Counted from the first letter of the stretch, positions 19,083-27,651 are shown. The stretch is DNA of 64,000 nucleotides from Woodsholea maritima DSM 17123 (GCF_000382325.1 NZ_KB908056.1:62001-126000), one strand, 5' to 3'. Notes: generated by a model not told the origin, from the sequence alone. Numbers and translations: made by a program.

Positions 19083-20042
19083 ATGCGCGCGCTTCCCATC
19101 GCTTTGACCTTTGATCTCGACCCGGATGTGTTTGACGAGTCCGTTGCGTCGAGTGAACAGCGCACGCGCCTGTCCTGGCAGGGGATTCATGATGGCATAC
19201 CGCGCATCAAATCGGCCCTTCACAATATCCTTGCCCCACGGGGGTTAAGCGCCCATCCCACCTGGTTTGTCCGCGTGGATAATCAGATCCGGGATATTTA
19301 TGGCCATGCGGGCTATCTGCTGGCGACCTATCGCGCCTTGTTTGACGACTTGCGCGCTGAGGGCGATGAAATCGCCTGGCACCCCCATCTGTATCGCCAG
19401 GTCGGCAAGGGCTGGGTGCAGGAAACTGATGGTCCGCGCCTTTATGAAGCCATGCGCGATGCTTTAGACGATATGAAGGCGCAGGGCTTCACACCAAAAT
19501 GCGCACGTATTGGTGAAGCCTATGGCTCCACCGATGTGATGGCGCATTTTGATCGCCTGGGGATCAGGGTCGATTCCACCGCCATGGCGGGGCGCAAACG
19601 CATCGACGCCCAGCGCACGATTGATTGGGAAAATACACCGCCAACCGCCTATCGCCCCAGCCTTGCCGATCATCGCACACCCGGCACGCCCCATCATCAG
19701 GTCATGGAAATTCCCATGTCCATGCTGCGCGTCAAAGCCGATTATGATCGCGAGCCCTTCCTGCGCTATCTCGACCTTTCCTTTCATCCGCGCGCGTTGA
19801 ACCATGGCCTGGAAGCGCTGATCGAAACCGCGCCCTATCTGGTCAGCGTCACGCACCCCAGCGCGTTTTTACCCGCCTTCAAGCCCGAAAACGGCCATGG
19901 CCTGGTCAGCTTCACGCTTGAAGCCCTCCACACCAATCTCAGCGCCATCCTTGAACATGCGGCCCAGCTGGACCGTGAGGTGCGCTTCGTGACCCTTTCT
20001 GAGCTCGCCGAAGAGATAGAAGGTGGCGGCCATGTCCTTTAA
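19083..20042 (+). CDS. NodB-like polysaccharide deacetylase family protein
   Basis: 319 residues, no signal peptide, so cytoplasmic. Begins ALPIALTFDLDPD, a polysaccharide-deacetylase metal-site motif, with WHPHLYRQVG as the second H-x-H metal motif; AYGSTDVMAHFDRLG and VTHPSAFLPAF complete a catalytic barrel. Likely removes an acyl group from a sugar nucleotide or a small amide rather than from polysaccharide. It is eight bases after the ATP-grasp gene and overlaps the aminotransferase by 11 bases. A deacetylase-plus-ligase pair would suit replacement of one N-acyl group by another on an amino sugar. Confidence 0.7.
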   Translation: MRALPIALTFDLDPDVFDESVASSEQRTRLSWQGIHDGIPRIKSALHNILAPRGLSAHPTWFVRVDNQIRDIYGHAGYLLATYRALFDDLRAEGDEIAWHPHLYRQVGKGWVQETDGPRLYEAMRDALDDMKAQGFTPKCARIGEAYGSTDVMAHFDRLGIRVDSTAMAGRKRIDAQRTIDWENTPPTAYRPSLADHRTPGTPHHQVMEIPMSMLRVKADYDREPFLRYLDLSFHPRALNHGLEALIETAPYLVSVTHPSAFLPAFKPENGHGLVSFTLEALHTNLSAILEHAAQLDREVRFVTLSELAEEIEGGGHVL

Positions 20043-21147
20043 GTCTCAGCTGGAACAGCGCCTGGCCGCCGATTGTGGACGCGCGCAAGGGCTGGGCGTG
20101 GGGCGAGCAGCCACGGGGCTGTCTTTGATCTTTGAAGAGCTGGCCCAGCATTATACCCAAAGCCCGCAAGTGATCTTCCCCGCCACCTTATGCACCAGCC
20201 CCCCCACGGTTGCGCAGCTGGCCGGGGTGAAGCCTGTCTTCTGCGATGTCGATCCGCGCACGGGCCTGATCACGCCAGAGACGTTAGAGGCCGCATTTAA
20301 AACCTATCCCCAGGCCAAAGCCCTGCTCTTGACCCATCTCTATGGCCATGTCGGCGATCTGGACGCTTTGATGTCCATCGCCAAGCGTCATCATGCGCTA
20401 GTGATTGAAGACGCCGCCCAGGCCCATGGGGCCAGTTATAAAGCGCGCCCGGTGGGCAGTTTTGGCGACCTTTCCCTCCTTTCCTTCGGGCATACGAAAA
20501 TTCTCGATGTCGGGGGCGGTGGTGTGATCCTCAGCGATGATCCGGCCTGGATGCGGGCGCTACGTAGCCGCGCAGAAACCTTAAGCGCGCCTTCAGAGCA
20601 TCTCGCGCGATGGAGCGGGGATTATCGCACCGGCTATTATGCCCTGGCCGCCCAGTTCAAAGCCCATCCCGGTTTAAAGCCCATGATCGGTGCGTTATGC
20701 CGCCTGCACCCCGGCCTCTATCGCTATAGCCTCAGCGAGGATCAGGCTGAGCGCTGTCTGGCGAGCCTGCGCGATTTACCGCACATCATCGCCCAACGCC
20801 GTGAGCACGCCCAGCTTTATGAACGCGCGCTGGAGGGCTCCGCCATTGCCTATCAAGCCCAAACCGAAGGGTCCGTGCCCTGGCGCTTTAATCTGTTCCT
20901 ACAGCCCGCGCTTAGAGAACAGGCCCTGAGCGATCTAAGATCAGCCGATATTGATGCCAGTGCCTGGTATCCAAATGCTGCGCCTTTCTTTGCAGAATCA
21001 GATCATGCTAGCCTGAACTTACCTGGAGGCGATCAGCTGGAGCACGAAATCCTAAATCTCTGGGTGGATCATCGCGTCGATGCGGCGCAGATCACACAGA
21101 CTTGCGCGCGGATTATGAGCCTCACAGATCATAAGGTAGGCCAATGA
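20032..21147 (+). CDS. DegT/DnrJ/EryC1-family PLP aminotransferase
   Basis: 371 residues from ATG 20032. The PLP fold is clear: FPATLCTSPPTVAQL, FCDVDPRTGLITPETLEAAF, LLTHLYGHVGDLDAL, VIEDAAQAHGASY, and the Schiff-base lysine in SFGHTKILDVGGGG. The family normally makes amino sugars, or 3-amino-5-hydroxybenzoate-like products. It is a second aminotransferase distinct from PseC (25371), so the island has the enzymes to install an extra amine. Coupled to neighbours by overlaps of 11 and 4 bases. Confidence 0.78.
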   Translation: MSFKSQLEQRLAADCGRAQGLGVGRAATGLSLIFEELAQHYTQSPQVIFPATLCTSPPTVAQLAGVKPVFCDVDPRTGLITPETLEAAFKTYPQAKALLLTHLYGHVGDLDALMSIAKRHHALVIEDAAQAHGASYKARPVGSFGDLSLLSFGHTKILDVGGGGVILSDDPAWMRALRSRAETLSAPSEHLARWSGDYRTGYYALAAQFKAHPGLKPMIGALCRLHPGLYRYSLSEDQAERCLASLRDLPHIIAQRREHAQLYERALEGSAIAYQAQTEGSVPWRFNLFLQPALREQALSDLRSADIDASAWYPNAAPFFAESDHASLNLPGGDQLEHEILNLWVDHRVDAAQITQTCARIMSLTDHKVGQ

Positions 21148-22163
21148 CACGACCAACCCCCATCCTTCTTGATTGCACCTTGCGCGATGGCAGCTATCAG
21201 GTGGAGTTTGGCTTTAGCGCAGCCCACACCCATGCCCTGGTCACCGCCCTGGAAGATGCGGGCATTTCCTGGATTGAGGTCGGCCACGGTCTGGGCCTGG
21301 GGGCGTATCGCAGTGACAAGGCCCGCGCCGCCGAAACCGATCAGGGATATATCGAGGCCGCGCGCATGGCCGCCAAAGAGGCCAAGATCGGCGTCTTTTC
21401 CATGCCCGCCTTCGCGACCCAGGATGATATCAGCGCGGCGGCCGATTTTGGCATCGACTTTATTCGCTGCGGCATTGATGCGGCCCATTTCGAGCGCGCC
21501 GAACCCTTTGTGCGCCATGCCAAAAGCCTGGGCCTGCACACCACACTTTTCTTGATGAAAAGCTATACGCTCGACACCGAAGTGTTGAGCCAGCACGCCC
21601 CCCGTTTTGAAGATTGGGGCGCAGATGCGATCGCCATCGTGGATAGCGCAGGCGGATTATTACCCGCCATGGTGCGCGATTATGTCGGCACGGTCCGGCT
21701 GAAAACCACGCTGGATATCGCCTTCCACGGTCATAACAATCTGCAATTGGCCGTCGGCAATGCCCTGGCCGCCTATGAGGCGGGCGCAACGATCTTTGAT
21801 TGCTCGCTGGCCGGTTTAGGACGCTCCGCCGGCAATGCCCCTATCGAAGCGCTGGCCGCCGCCTTCCGCCGGATGGGGCTTGAGTGCGCCAATCCGGTTC
21901 ACCTGGCCGAGATTGCCCACAAATTTGTCCGCCCTGAAGATTTGCCCGCCCCCGATGTGCGCGTGGACCTGGTTCAGGGCCTGGCGCTCGTGCATTCCGG
22001 CATGCAAGGCAAGATCGACCGCATTGCGCTGGCTGCCGGGCTTCATCCGGCGGCCCTGACCCTGGCCGCAGGCGCGCATAAAGGCGGGCTCGACCTCACC
22101 GAAGATGAGCTGCACCACCTCGCCCTCACCTTAAAAGCTGATAAGGAACGCCATCGTGCCTGA
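21144..22163 (+). CDS. DRE-TIM metallolyase (HMG-CoA lyase/4-hydroxy-2-oxovalerate aldolase-like)
   Basis: 339 residues. N-terminal LLDCTLRDGSYQ gives the D-x-x-x-R-D DRE motif; later AIVDSAGGLLP and the metal-binding HGHNN are in the expected places of a TIM-barrel metallolyase. There is no C-terminal regulatory domain as in isopropylmalate synthase. These enzymes make or break C-C bonds next to a keto acid. Presence within a sugar-modification operon suggests it builds a small hydroxy- or keto-acid precursor that is later aminated and joined to the sugar. That pathway is my inference. Overlaps both neighbours (4 and 8 bases). Confidence 0.75.
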   Translation: MTRPTPILLDCTLRDGSYQVEFGFSAAHTHALVTALEDAGISWIEVGHGLGLGAYRSDKARAAETDQGYIEAARMAAKEAKIGVFSMPAFATQDDISAAADFGIDFIRCGIDAAHFERAEPFVRHAKSLGLHTTLFLMKSYTLDTEVLSQHAPRFEDWGADAIAIVDSAGGLLPAMVRDYVGTVRLKTTLDIAFHGHNNLQLAVGNALAAYEAGATIFDCSLAGLGRSAGNAPIEALAAAFRRMGLECANPVHLAEIAHKFVRPEDLPAPDVRVDLVQGLALVHSGMQGKIDRIALAAGLHPAALTLAAGAHKGGLDLTEDELHHLALTLKADKERHRA

Positions 22164-22794
22164 ACTCCCAAGCTTTGATCGTCCTTTAGACTATTGGCGC
22201 AGCCAATTTGGCCATGAGTATGCCGAGCGCAATCAGGCCAACGAGACCGCTATCAAAAAACGAGCTCTAACCTGGGGGCGGTGGTTGTGGTCGATGATGG
22301 GGGATCTTCCCACCTCCATCTTTGAGGTGGGCTGTAATGTCGGGATCAATCTGCGCGCGCTGTCTCGGATATCTGAGGCCGAGCTTTATGCGCTGGAGCC
22401 CAATGACCGGGCGCGCGAAATCATCCTCAGCGAGGGTTTATTGCCCCCCGATCGTCTGTTTAGTGGCGATGCCAGCACACTGCCCCTGCCCGATAACAGC
22501 GTCGATCTCAGCTTTACAACCGGCGTACTCATTCATGTCCCGCCCAGCGAATTGCCTGCAGCTATTGACCAGCTCTATCGCATCAGCCGCAAATATATTC
22601 TGATGAGTGAGTATTTCGCCGACAAGCCGGAAGAAACGCCCTATCGCGGCCAGACGGGCCTGCTGTTCAAGCGTGATTTCGGTAAATTGATGCTGGAACG
22701 TCACCCCAGCCTTCGCATTGTCGATTACGGCTTTCTCTGGCGCGAAGCCGGCGCGGCCGATAATGGCAATTGGTGGCTGTTCGAAAAGCGCTAG
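22156..22794 (+). CDS. Pseudaminic acid biosynthesis-associated methyltransferase
   Basis: 212 residues from GTG 22156. N-terminal WRSQFGHEYAERNQ is the hallmark of methylases associated with pseudaminate clusters. The class I SAM core follows: SIFEVGCNVGINLRAL (motif I), ALEPND, DNSVDLSFTTGVLIHVPP, and a DNGNWWLFEKR end. Expected role: O- or N-methylation of the nonulosonate or its acyl side chain. Last gene of the five-gene plus-strand operon; no strong terminator follows, but four palindromic repeats do. Confidence 0.85.
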   Translation: MPELPSFDRPLDYWRSQFGHEYAERNQANETAIKKRALTWGRWLWSMMGDLPTSIFEVGCNVGINLRALSRISEAELYALEPNDRAREIILSEGLLPPDRLFSGDASTLPLPDNSVDLSFTTGVLIHVPPSELPAAIDQLYRISRKYILMSEYFADKPEETPYRGQTGLLFKRDFGKLMLERHPSLRIVDYGFLWREAGAADNGNWWLFEKR

Positions 22795-22810
22795 GTTCAG
22801 TGTCTAGGCG

Positions 22811-23027
22811 GCCCGAGACTTGATTTGGGCTCCACGCCGGACGGGTTGAGCAAGGTTCTGATCGATCAGGATTAGCGTCAAGTTCACGGCCTGGATGCCA
22901 GATCAAGTCTGGCATGACAGGTTTAGGTGACGCCCTTGTTGCGCCCCGATGGGCGAATGGATCCCGGCTCAGGGCCGGGAACCCGGTGGGTGTTCAGGAT
23001 CAACGTGGCCCCGGACTTGATCCGGGG
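22811..23027. repeat. Cluster of four intergenic palindromic repeats with CTTGA/TCAAG loops
   Basis: Four hairpin units occupy the 263-base gap between convergent genes. 22811-22830 is degenerate (GCCCGAGACTTGATTTGGGC). 22895-22915 is ATGCCAGA-TCAAG-TCTGGCAT. 22962-22980 is TCCCGGC-TCAGG-GCCGGGA. 23009-23027 is CCCCGGA-CTTGA-TCCGGGG. Three loops contain CTTGA or TCAAG, so these are copies of one dispersed element in both orientations, a type common in alphaproteobacterial intergenic regions. They may also end transcription from both sides. Confidence 0.75.
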
Positions 23028-23057
23028 TCCAAACACCTCATCCAAAAGCGGCTCTTA

Positions 23058-23750
23058 TCAGCCCTTCACGCCCATTCCATAGAAGAAATCAACGCTCGCC
23101 TGATCATGGGTCTCCATCAAACGGCCCGTTGAGACCGGATCGAAAACCTCGCCCATCATCATCTTCATCTGCTGAAGGTCATCGAAATAGGCCATCACTT
23201 GGCCTCTGCGAAAATCGGAATAGGCGATGCGGAATTGATTGGGGCCCAAGCGTTCCGCACTGGCGCGCAGATAATGTTCTGGCCCTGCCGACACGATAAA
23301 GGCGCGCCCAGCGGGAGCCAGCACGCGGTGATATTCACGCAAGGCCGCCTTCAGCCCATGCCCATCATCTTCATAATGGATGACATTGATCGCAAGCAGG
23401 AGATCAAAGCTATTCGCCTCAAAGGGTAGCGCTTGGTTGCGCCCTTCGTGAAGCGCGATCGCCAAGCCTTGCGCCTCAGCCGCAGAGCGTGAAATCGCCA
23501 GCATATCAGCGTTAATCTCAACGCCCGTACACGCACAACCGCGATCATGAAAGGGGATCAAATTGTTGAGATACATACACCCGATATCGAGCACCCGGGT
23601 CTGCGGCGTAATCTCAGGGCTGGTCGAGCAATAGCGCCCTGAAAGCACGCTTCTGAGCATCAACTCACTGGGGTGATGACGGATAAAGCCCTGTGGCTTT
23701 GTGCTTTGGCCCAGATTGTCAGCCTGCCAGCTGGCGCTTTTTTCACTCAT
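23058..23750 (-). CDS. Class I SAM-dependent methyltransferase in pse operon
   Basis: About 230 residues from ATG 23750; an upstream ATG at 23765 is also possible. SAM motifs: RVLDIGCMYLNNLIPF (motif I), CTGVEINADML (motif II), LPFEANSFDLLLAINVIHY (motif IV region) and VLAPAGRAFIVSAGPEHYL. Target unknown. It is the last gene of the minus-strand group pseC-pseG-oxygenase-methyltransferase, 17 bases after the oxygenase stop, so a role in tailoring the sugar or flagellin glycan is likely. Distinct in sequence from the methylase at 22156. Confidence 0.7.
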   Translation of the reverse strand: MSEKSASWQADNLGQSTKPQGFIRHHPSELMLRSVLSGRYCSTSPEITPQTRVLDIGCMYLNNLIPFHDRGCACTGVEINADMLAISRSAAEAQGLAIALHEGRNQALPFEANSFDLLLAINVIHYEDDGHGLKAALREYHRVLAPAGRAFIVSAGPEHYLRASAERLGPNQFRIAYSDFRRGQVMAYFDDLQQMKMMMGEVFDPVSTGRLMETHDQASVDFFYGMGVKG

Positions 23751-23767
23751 CCCATCCCCCATCATCC

Positions 23768-24496
23768 TCAGCCTTTACGAAGGACGCTATCACGCCGCGC
23801 CAAAGGACAAAACATCATCCAGCGCCCACCGGCACTATCATCCAGCGGCAGATGGGGATCAATGCCATGCACGCCATGAACAAGATCAGATTTCAATAAG
23901 ACCACATCGCCGAATTGCAAATCCGGTTCTAAAAACCGATGACCTTCGGGCCCCAAATAATAATTCCCGCCTGTCTGGAAATCCCGGCCATAGTCAGACA
24001 GGATTAAAATGCATTGAAAGGCATAATCATCTTGATGGGCGGCCAGGAAATCCCCGCCCTGGCGATATTGGATAATACTGGGCCAAGAGATAAAGGTCTG
24101 ATCGTCCATAAACCCCGCGCGCGGATCGAGCCCGCTGCACAAATTGCGAAACGTCATCAGCCCCATGGCAATCTCGCCGATATCACCATTACCGCGGCTG
24201 TCATTATTCCAAGGGAAAAACTGGCTCAACACAAAGCGGGTCGGTCGACGATCCGTTAAAGGCTTATCCACCAGTTTGACATGATCGGGCGTACCCTCAT
24301 TATAGGGCATATGACCCGACAGGCCGTGTTGCTGGCGAAAGGCATAGACCCAGGCCTTCATCGCGCGAAGACGGTCGGCGTCAAACAATCCGCGAATGAT
24401 GGCCGACTTTTGGGTCAAAGTCGCATCAAGTTCGCTTTTCCAAAACGACGCGCGCGCAATCATCGCGCTCAGCGAGCTCTCTTCATAAAGCTTCAT
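23768..24496 (-). CDS. 2-oxoglutarate/Fe(II)-dependent oxygenase
   Basis: 242 residues. The facial triad is visible: HQDDY (His and Asp of H-x-D) near residue 154 and VHGVHGIDP with the distal His near 209, followed by GGRWMMFCPL, whose Arg would bind 2-oxoglutarate. The jelly-roll core includes ILILSDYGRDFQTGG and LQFGDVVLLKSDLVHG. It would hydroxylate a small molecule or a protein side chain in the cytoplasm. Its ATG overlaps the pseG stop by four bases, so it is co-made with nonulosonate enzymes; hydroxylation of the sugar's acyl group is a possibility. Not part of the standard Pse pathway. Confidence 0.75.
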   Translation of the reverse strand: MKLYEESSLSAMIARASFWKSELDATLTQKSAIIRGLFDADRLRAMKAWVYAFRQQHGLSGHMPYNEGTPDHVKLVDKPLTDRRPTRFVLSQFFPWNNDSRGNGDIGEIAMGLMTFRNLCSGLDPRAGFMDDQTFISWPSIIQYRQGGDFLAAHQDDYAFQCILILSDYGRDFQTGGNYYLGPEGHRFLEPDLQFGDVVLLKSDLVHGVHGIDPHLPLDDSAGGRWMMFCPLARRDSVLRKG

Positions 24497-25374
24497 GCCA
24501 CAGACCCGCTGACACGCGCCAAATCTTTCGCAATCTTGGCAATCCGCTCTGCGCCTAACCCATTCACCTTATCGCGCGCACGATGGGCCACACGATCAAT
24601 TAAATAAAGATCGGGAAGGGTTAAAGTCTCCAGTCCCTGGCCTAAAATAATGCCCTCTTTCAGCATGGGGCAAATAAAGCGGCGTTCTTCATCGGTTTGA
24701 GGGATGACATGTACAGCCTTACCCAAGCTCATCAATTCCATCAAAGTCGTGCCACCATTCGTCACCGCAAAATGGCATCGCGCCATCAGTTCAGGCAGAT
24801 TATCAGGGGTGTGGACGACTTCATAAGGCGCATCGGAGAAATCATACTCACGCGCAATCGGCCCGCGCACCAAAATCACGCGCTCACCCTGATCATGCAG
24901 GATCTGCGCAGCCTGCGGACCCAAATCGCCATAATCACTGCCACCGATTTGAATGAGCACATAATCACCGGGCATGGCATGAAGGGCGCGCACATCCTCG
25001 CGAATGATCGCATAATCAAGGCCATAAAGGGTGCGCCCCGCGGGGATAGAGGTCAGCGGGGGATTAAGACGGATCAGACAATCAGGCCCAGCCTCTCCCA
25101 AATAATCCAAACCCAAAGTGGCAAGCCCCTTGGCTTTGGCCGCGCGCACCGCATCATCTTGGGCATAAGGAAGATCAACCAGGACCAAGCAAATCTCGCC
25201 CTTGTCAGACTGGCGTGTCTCGCAAAATTGGCGCGCTAGGGCCGATTGCGGTGACCAGGTGACGCCCATGCCTTGCGCGCGTAGGGCCTTAGCCAAAGTC
25301 TCGGTTCGGCTGAGATGGCCAAAGCCCAGGCCCGGCCCGCCATCAACGACAACCTCAACCACGCCGCGTGTCAT
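24493..25374 (-). CDS. pseG: UDP-sugar hydrolase PseG-like
   Basis: PseG removes UDP from UDP-2,4-diacetamido-altropyranose to release the sugar for PseI. I start at the ATG at 25374 that overlaps the pseC stop (ATGA), 293 residues. The GT-B fold is MurG-like: DGGPGLGFGHLSRTETLAKAL carries the G-x-G-H catalytic loop (cf. GIGHVMR in Campylobacter PseG), YVLIQIGGSDYG starts the C-terminal half and TNGGTTLMELMSLGKAVHV forms the UDP-binding region. More divergent than PseB or PseC, but gene order supports it. Confidence 0.78.
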   Translation of the reverse strand: MTRGVVEVVVDGGPGLGFGHLSRTETLAKALRAQGMGVTWSPQSALARQFCETRQSDKGEICLVLVDLPYAQDDAVRAAKAKGLATLGLDYLGEAGPDCLIRLNPPLTSIPAGRTLYGLDYAIIREDVRALHAMPGDYVLIQIGGSDYGDLGPQAAQILHDQGERVILVRGPIAREYDFSDAPYEVVHTPDNLPELMARCHFAVTNGGTTLMELMSLGKAVHVIPQTDEERRFICPMLKEGIILGQGLETLTLPDLYLIDRVAHRARDKVNGLGAERIAKIAKDLARVSGSVA

Positions 25375-26552
25375 GTCGCAACTCCCAGTATCTGACATAA
25401 CCCATCTACCACCCGATCCACATCTTGGAGCTTTAACCGAGCGTAAAGCGGAAGGCTTAAGGTTTTCGTATAATAGGCGAGCGCGCCGGGTAAGAGCGTA
25501 CGACCATAGCGCGCCTCATAATAGGGTTGGGTATGGACCGGAATATAATGGACTTGCGAGCCGATACCTAAATCGCGCAAAGCCGCCATCACCGCCACGC
25601 GGTGGGTGTTAAAGCCCTCAAAATCAATCTGAACATTCATCAAATGGCGACACGGTGTTTGCTGATCCAGCACGGGTGGAGCCTCTAAGCGTTCATCCAG
25701 CGCTGCCAGGCGGACGCTATAGCAATTGGATAATTGCGCGCGCCGGGCAACAATCTCAGGCATTTTTTTAAGCTGACTGCGCCCTAAGGCCGCCAATATA
25801 TCGGGCATGCGATAATTCCAGCCCAGCTCCACCATCTCATAATACCAGCCCTCATCGCCATGGCCAGCTTGAGTAAAGTGTGCCGGATCACGCTCCATGC
25901 CATGCGAGCGCGCTTTTTCGATCCAGCGCGCCAGAACCGGGTTTTGCGTTGTCACCATCCCGCCTTCCCCGCTGGTCAGGGTTTTGACGGGATGGAAGGA
26001 GAAAGTCGCCGCATCACTAAACTTACACTCACCGACCTTTGCGCCCTCATGATGGACACCGCCAATGGCATGGCAGGCATCTTCAACAATAAACGCGCCA
26101 TGATGATGCGCGAGAGCCGCAATCGCGGGCATGTCGCAAATCGCCCCGCCCAAATGTACGGGGAGGATCGCTTTAACGGGACCCTGAGCTGCCGCAAGGG
26201 CTGCCTCTAAGGTCTCTGGCGTCATCAAACCCGTACGCGGATCGACATCACAAAACTGAACCTCCGCACCGCAATAGCGCACCGCATTGGCCGTGGCTAA
26301 AAAGGTGATGGTCGGCACGATACAGATATCACCCGGCCCGACGCCCAGCCCTGCCAACGCCAGGTGCAACGCCGCAGTGGCCGAATTGCAAGAGATGGCA
26401 TGGGCTGCCCCAACATAGGTTTTGAAATCGGCTTCAAAGCCCGAAACTTCTGGCCCGGTCGTCAAATAATCGGCGCTTAAAACCGGTAAGACCGCGGCAA
26501 TATCATGCTCATCAATGTCTTGGCGACCATAGGGCAGAAAGGGAAGAGACAT
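25371..26552 (-). CDS. pseC: UDP-4-amino-4,6-dideoxy-AltNAc transaminase PseC
   Basis: Second step of pseudaminic acid synthesis, PLP-dependent. 393 residues, typical length. LPYGRQDIDEHDIAAVLPVL and TTGPEVSGFEADF at the N-terminus, FCDVDPRTGLMTPETLEAAL, VEDACHAIGG and the Schiff-base Lys in FSFHPVKTLTSGEGGM are characteristic. Heads a four-gene minus-strand operon (pseC-pseG-oxygenase-methyltransferase) and lies 76 bases past the stop of the flagellin gene 26629, with a flagellin terminator between them. Confidence 0.92.
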   Translation of the reverse strand: MSLPFLPYGRQDIDEHDIAAVLPVLSADYLTTGPEVSGFEADFKTYVGAAHAISCNSATAALHLALAGLGVGPGDICIVPTITFLATANAVRYCGAEVQFCDVDPRTGLMTPETLEAALAAAQGPVKAILPVHLGGAICDMPAIAALAHHHGAFIVEDACHAIGGVHHEGAKVGECKFSDAATFSFHPVKTLTSGEGGMVTTQNPVLARWIEKARSHGMERDPAHFTQAGHGDEGWYYEMVELGWNYRMPDILAALGRSQLKKMPEIVARRAQLSNCYSVRLAALDERLEAPPVLDQQTPCRHLMNVQIDFEGFNTHRVAVMAALRDLGIGSQVHYIPVHTQPYYEARYGRTLLPGALAYYTKTLSLPLYARLKLQDVDRVVDGLCQILGVAT

Positions 26553-26566
26553 GGGGCATCACCCTT

Positions 26567-26600
26567 AAAACAATGGCTCGACTGAACCAGCCGAGCCATT
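26567..26600 (-). terminator. Terminator of flagellin gene 26629-27462
   Basis: Nine-base stem AATGGCTCG...CGAGCCATT with an 11-base loop, followed on the minus strand by GTTTTAAGG. It separates the flagellin from pseC. Confidence 0.8.
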
Positions 26601-26628
26601 GTGCGAGGAAAAAACCGTTTTAGGAAGC

Positions 26629-27462
26629 TTAGCCCCCAAATAGGCTGAGGATAATCTGAGGCTCCTGGTTGGCGATGGACAGCGCCTGAACCCCCAATTG
26701 CTGCTTGACCTGCAAGGCTTGTAAGCGCGCACTTTCCTTGGCCAGATCCGCATCTACCAGATTACCGATGCCTTCGGTCAGACTATCATTGATCTTGCTG
26801 ACGAAAGTGCGGTGCGCTTCCATCTTGTTGAGATCCGAACCCAAATTCGCCAGCGCCTGGTTCACATTCTCCAAGCTGGCTTGCAGGACAGACACCGTAT
26901 TGGCCGCCAAAGTCGCGGTACCCAGGCTGGCTGTCGCCGCCAAAGTCACGATTGTGCCGCCCAGGTTCAAATTATGCGAGCCCAAGGTGATCGTCCGGCT
27001 GGCATCGGCATCGGCCAGGAAAGCAATACCAGGCGAGTTGGTGCCGTCGAGCAGGTTCGCGCCATCAAACTCAGAATTGGTCAGCACCACTTGCAGTTGC
27101 TCAACCAAATCCTTGAAGTCGGCATCATAGGCCCTGCGCGAGAAGGTATCGATGGAAGGGTCCATGGCGGCCGTAGCCTTTTCGCGCATCTGAATGATCA
27201 GATCGGAAATCGCTTCACCCCCGGCCAGCGCCACATCGGCGATGGAAATAGCGCGGTCCAAAGAGGTTTCGACACTCGACAAGGCCCCAACATCCGAGCG
27301 CATACCCTGCGCCACGGCGTAGACCGACGAGTTATCTTTCGCCCCAGCCACTTTCAGCCCTGTATTGATGCGCGATTGAACCGTCTGCATTTCGGTATTG
27401 GTGCGGTTCAAATTCTGCAATGCAATCATTGCGGAGGTGTTTGTGTGGACGCTTAGCGCCAT
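26629..27462 (-). CDS. Flagellin, divergent copy
   Basis: 277 residues from ATG 27462, which has GGGAGA upstream; the open frame to 27498 adds non-flagellin residues. N-terminal D0/D1 (TNTSAMIALQNLNRTNTEMQ, then SRINTGLKVAGAKDNSS) and C-terminal D1/D0 (GNLVDADLAKESARLQALQV, then VQALSIANQEPQIIL) are intact. There is essentially no D2/D3 insert, as in Caulobacter flagellins. It differs from the other three copies at DNSSVYAVAQGM (DNGG.FA.AQ or DDGG.FAIAQ elsewhere) and ends LFGG rather than YFR or FFQ. Has its own sigma-54 promoter and terminator, so it can be expressed separately. It may be a hook-proximal or minor flagellin. Confidence 0.93.
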   Translation of the reverse strand: MALSVHTNTSAMIALQNLNRTNTEMQTVQSRINTGLKVAGAKDNSSVYAVAQGMRSDVGALSSVETSLDRAISIADVALAGGEAISDLIIQMREKATAAMDPSIDTFSRRAYDADFKDLVEQLQVVLTNSEFDGANLLDGTNSPGIAFLADADASRTITLGSHNLNLGGTIVTLAATASLGTATLAANTVSVLQASLENVNQALANLGSDLNKMEAHRTFVSKINDSLTEGIGNLVDADLAKESARLQALQVKQQLGVQALSIANQEPQIILSLFGG

Positions 27463-27484
27463 AGGTCTTCTCCCAGCTCGTCTC

Positions 27485-27496
27485 GCCGTTTTCGGC
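27485..27496 (-). promoter_or_regulatory. Leader hairpin of flagellin 26629-27462
   Basis: GCCG-AAAA-CGGC begins seven bases after the predicted transcript start and ends 22 bases before the ATG. It shares the A-rich loop, but not the stem sequence, with hairpins in the other flagellin leaders. Candidate target of the leader-binding regulator FlbT. Confidence 0.5.
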
Positions 27497-27513
27497 AATC
27501 GCTCTTTTTATGA

Positions 27514-27528
27514 GCAATGAGTGGGCCA
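27514..27528 (-). promoter_or_regulatory. Sigma-54 promoter of flagellin 26629-27462
   Basis: On the minus strand TGGCCCACTCATTGC: GG-N10-GC, TTGC at -12. Predicted start near 27502. TTATAGTTAATTTT lies at about -42 to -55 and an ftr-like GGTAAAAAGTGCGCGC at about -100 to -115 (27601-27617). Confidence 0.8.
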
Positions 27529-27651
27529 AGTTTGGTAAATGCTAAAATTAACTATAATTCAATATGTTAAAAAAGAAAGACCAGTCGCCCCCATGATGGG
27601 GGCGCGCACTTTTTACCTATTCGAACGCCTTAACGGTCACTTCTTGCCGAG

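Noticed and set aside
22811-23027. CRISPR-like repeats
   Set aside because: The units are palindromic, in both orientations, of different sequence and irregular spacing.
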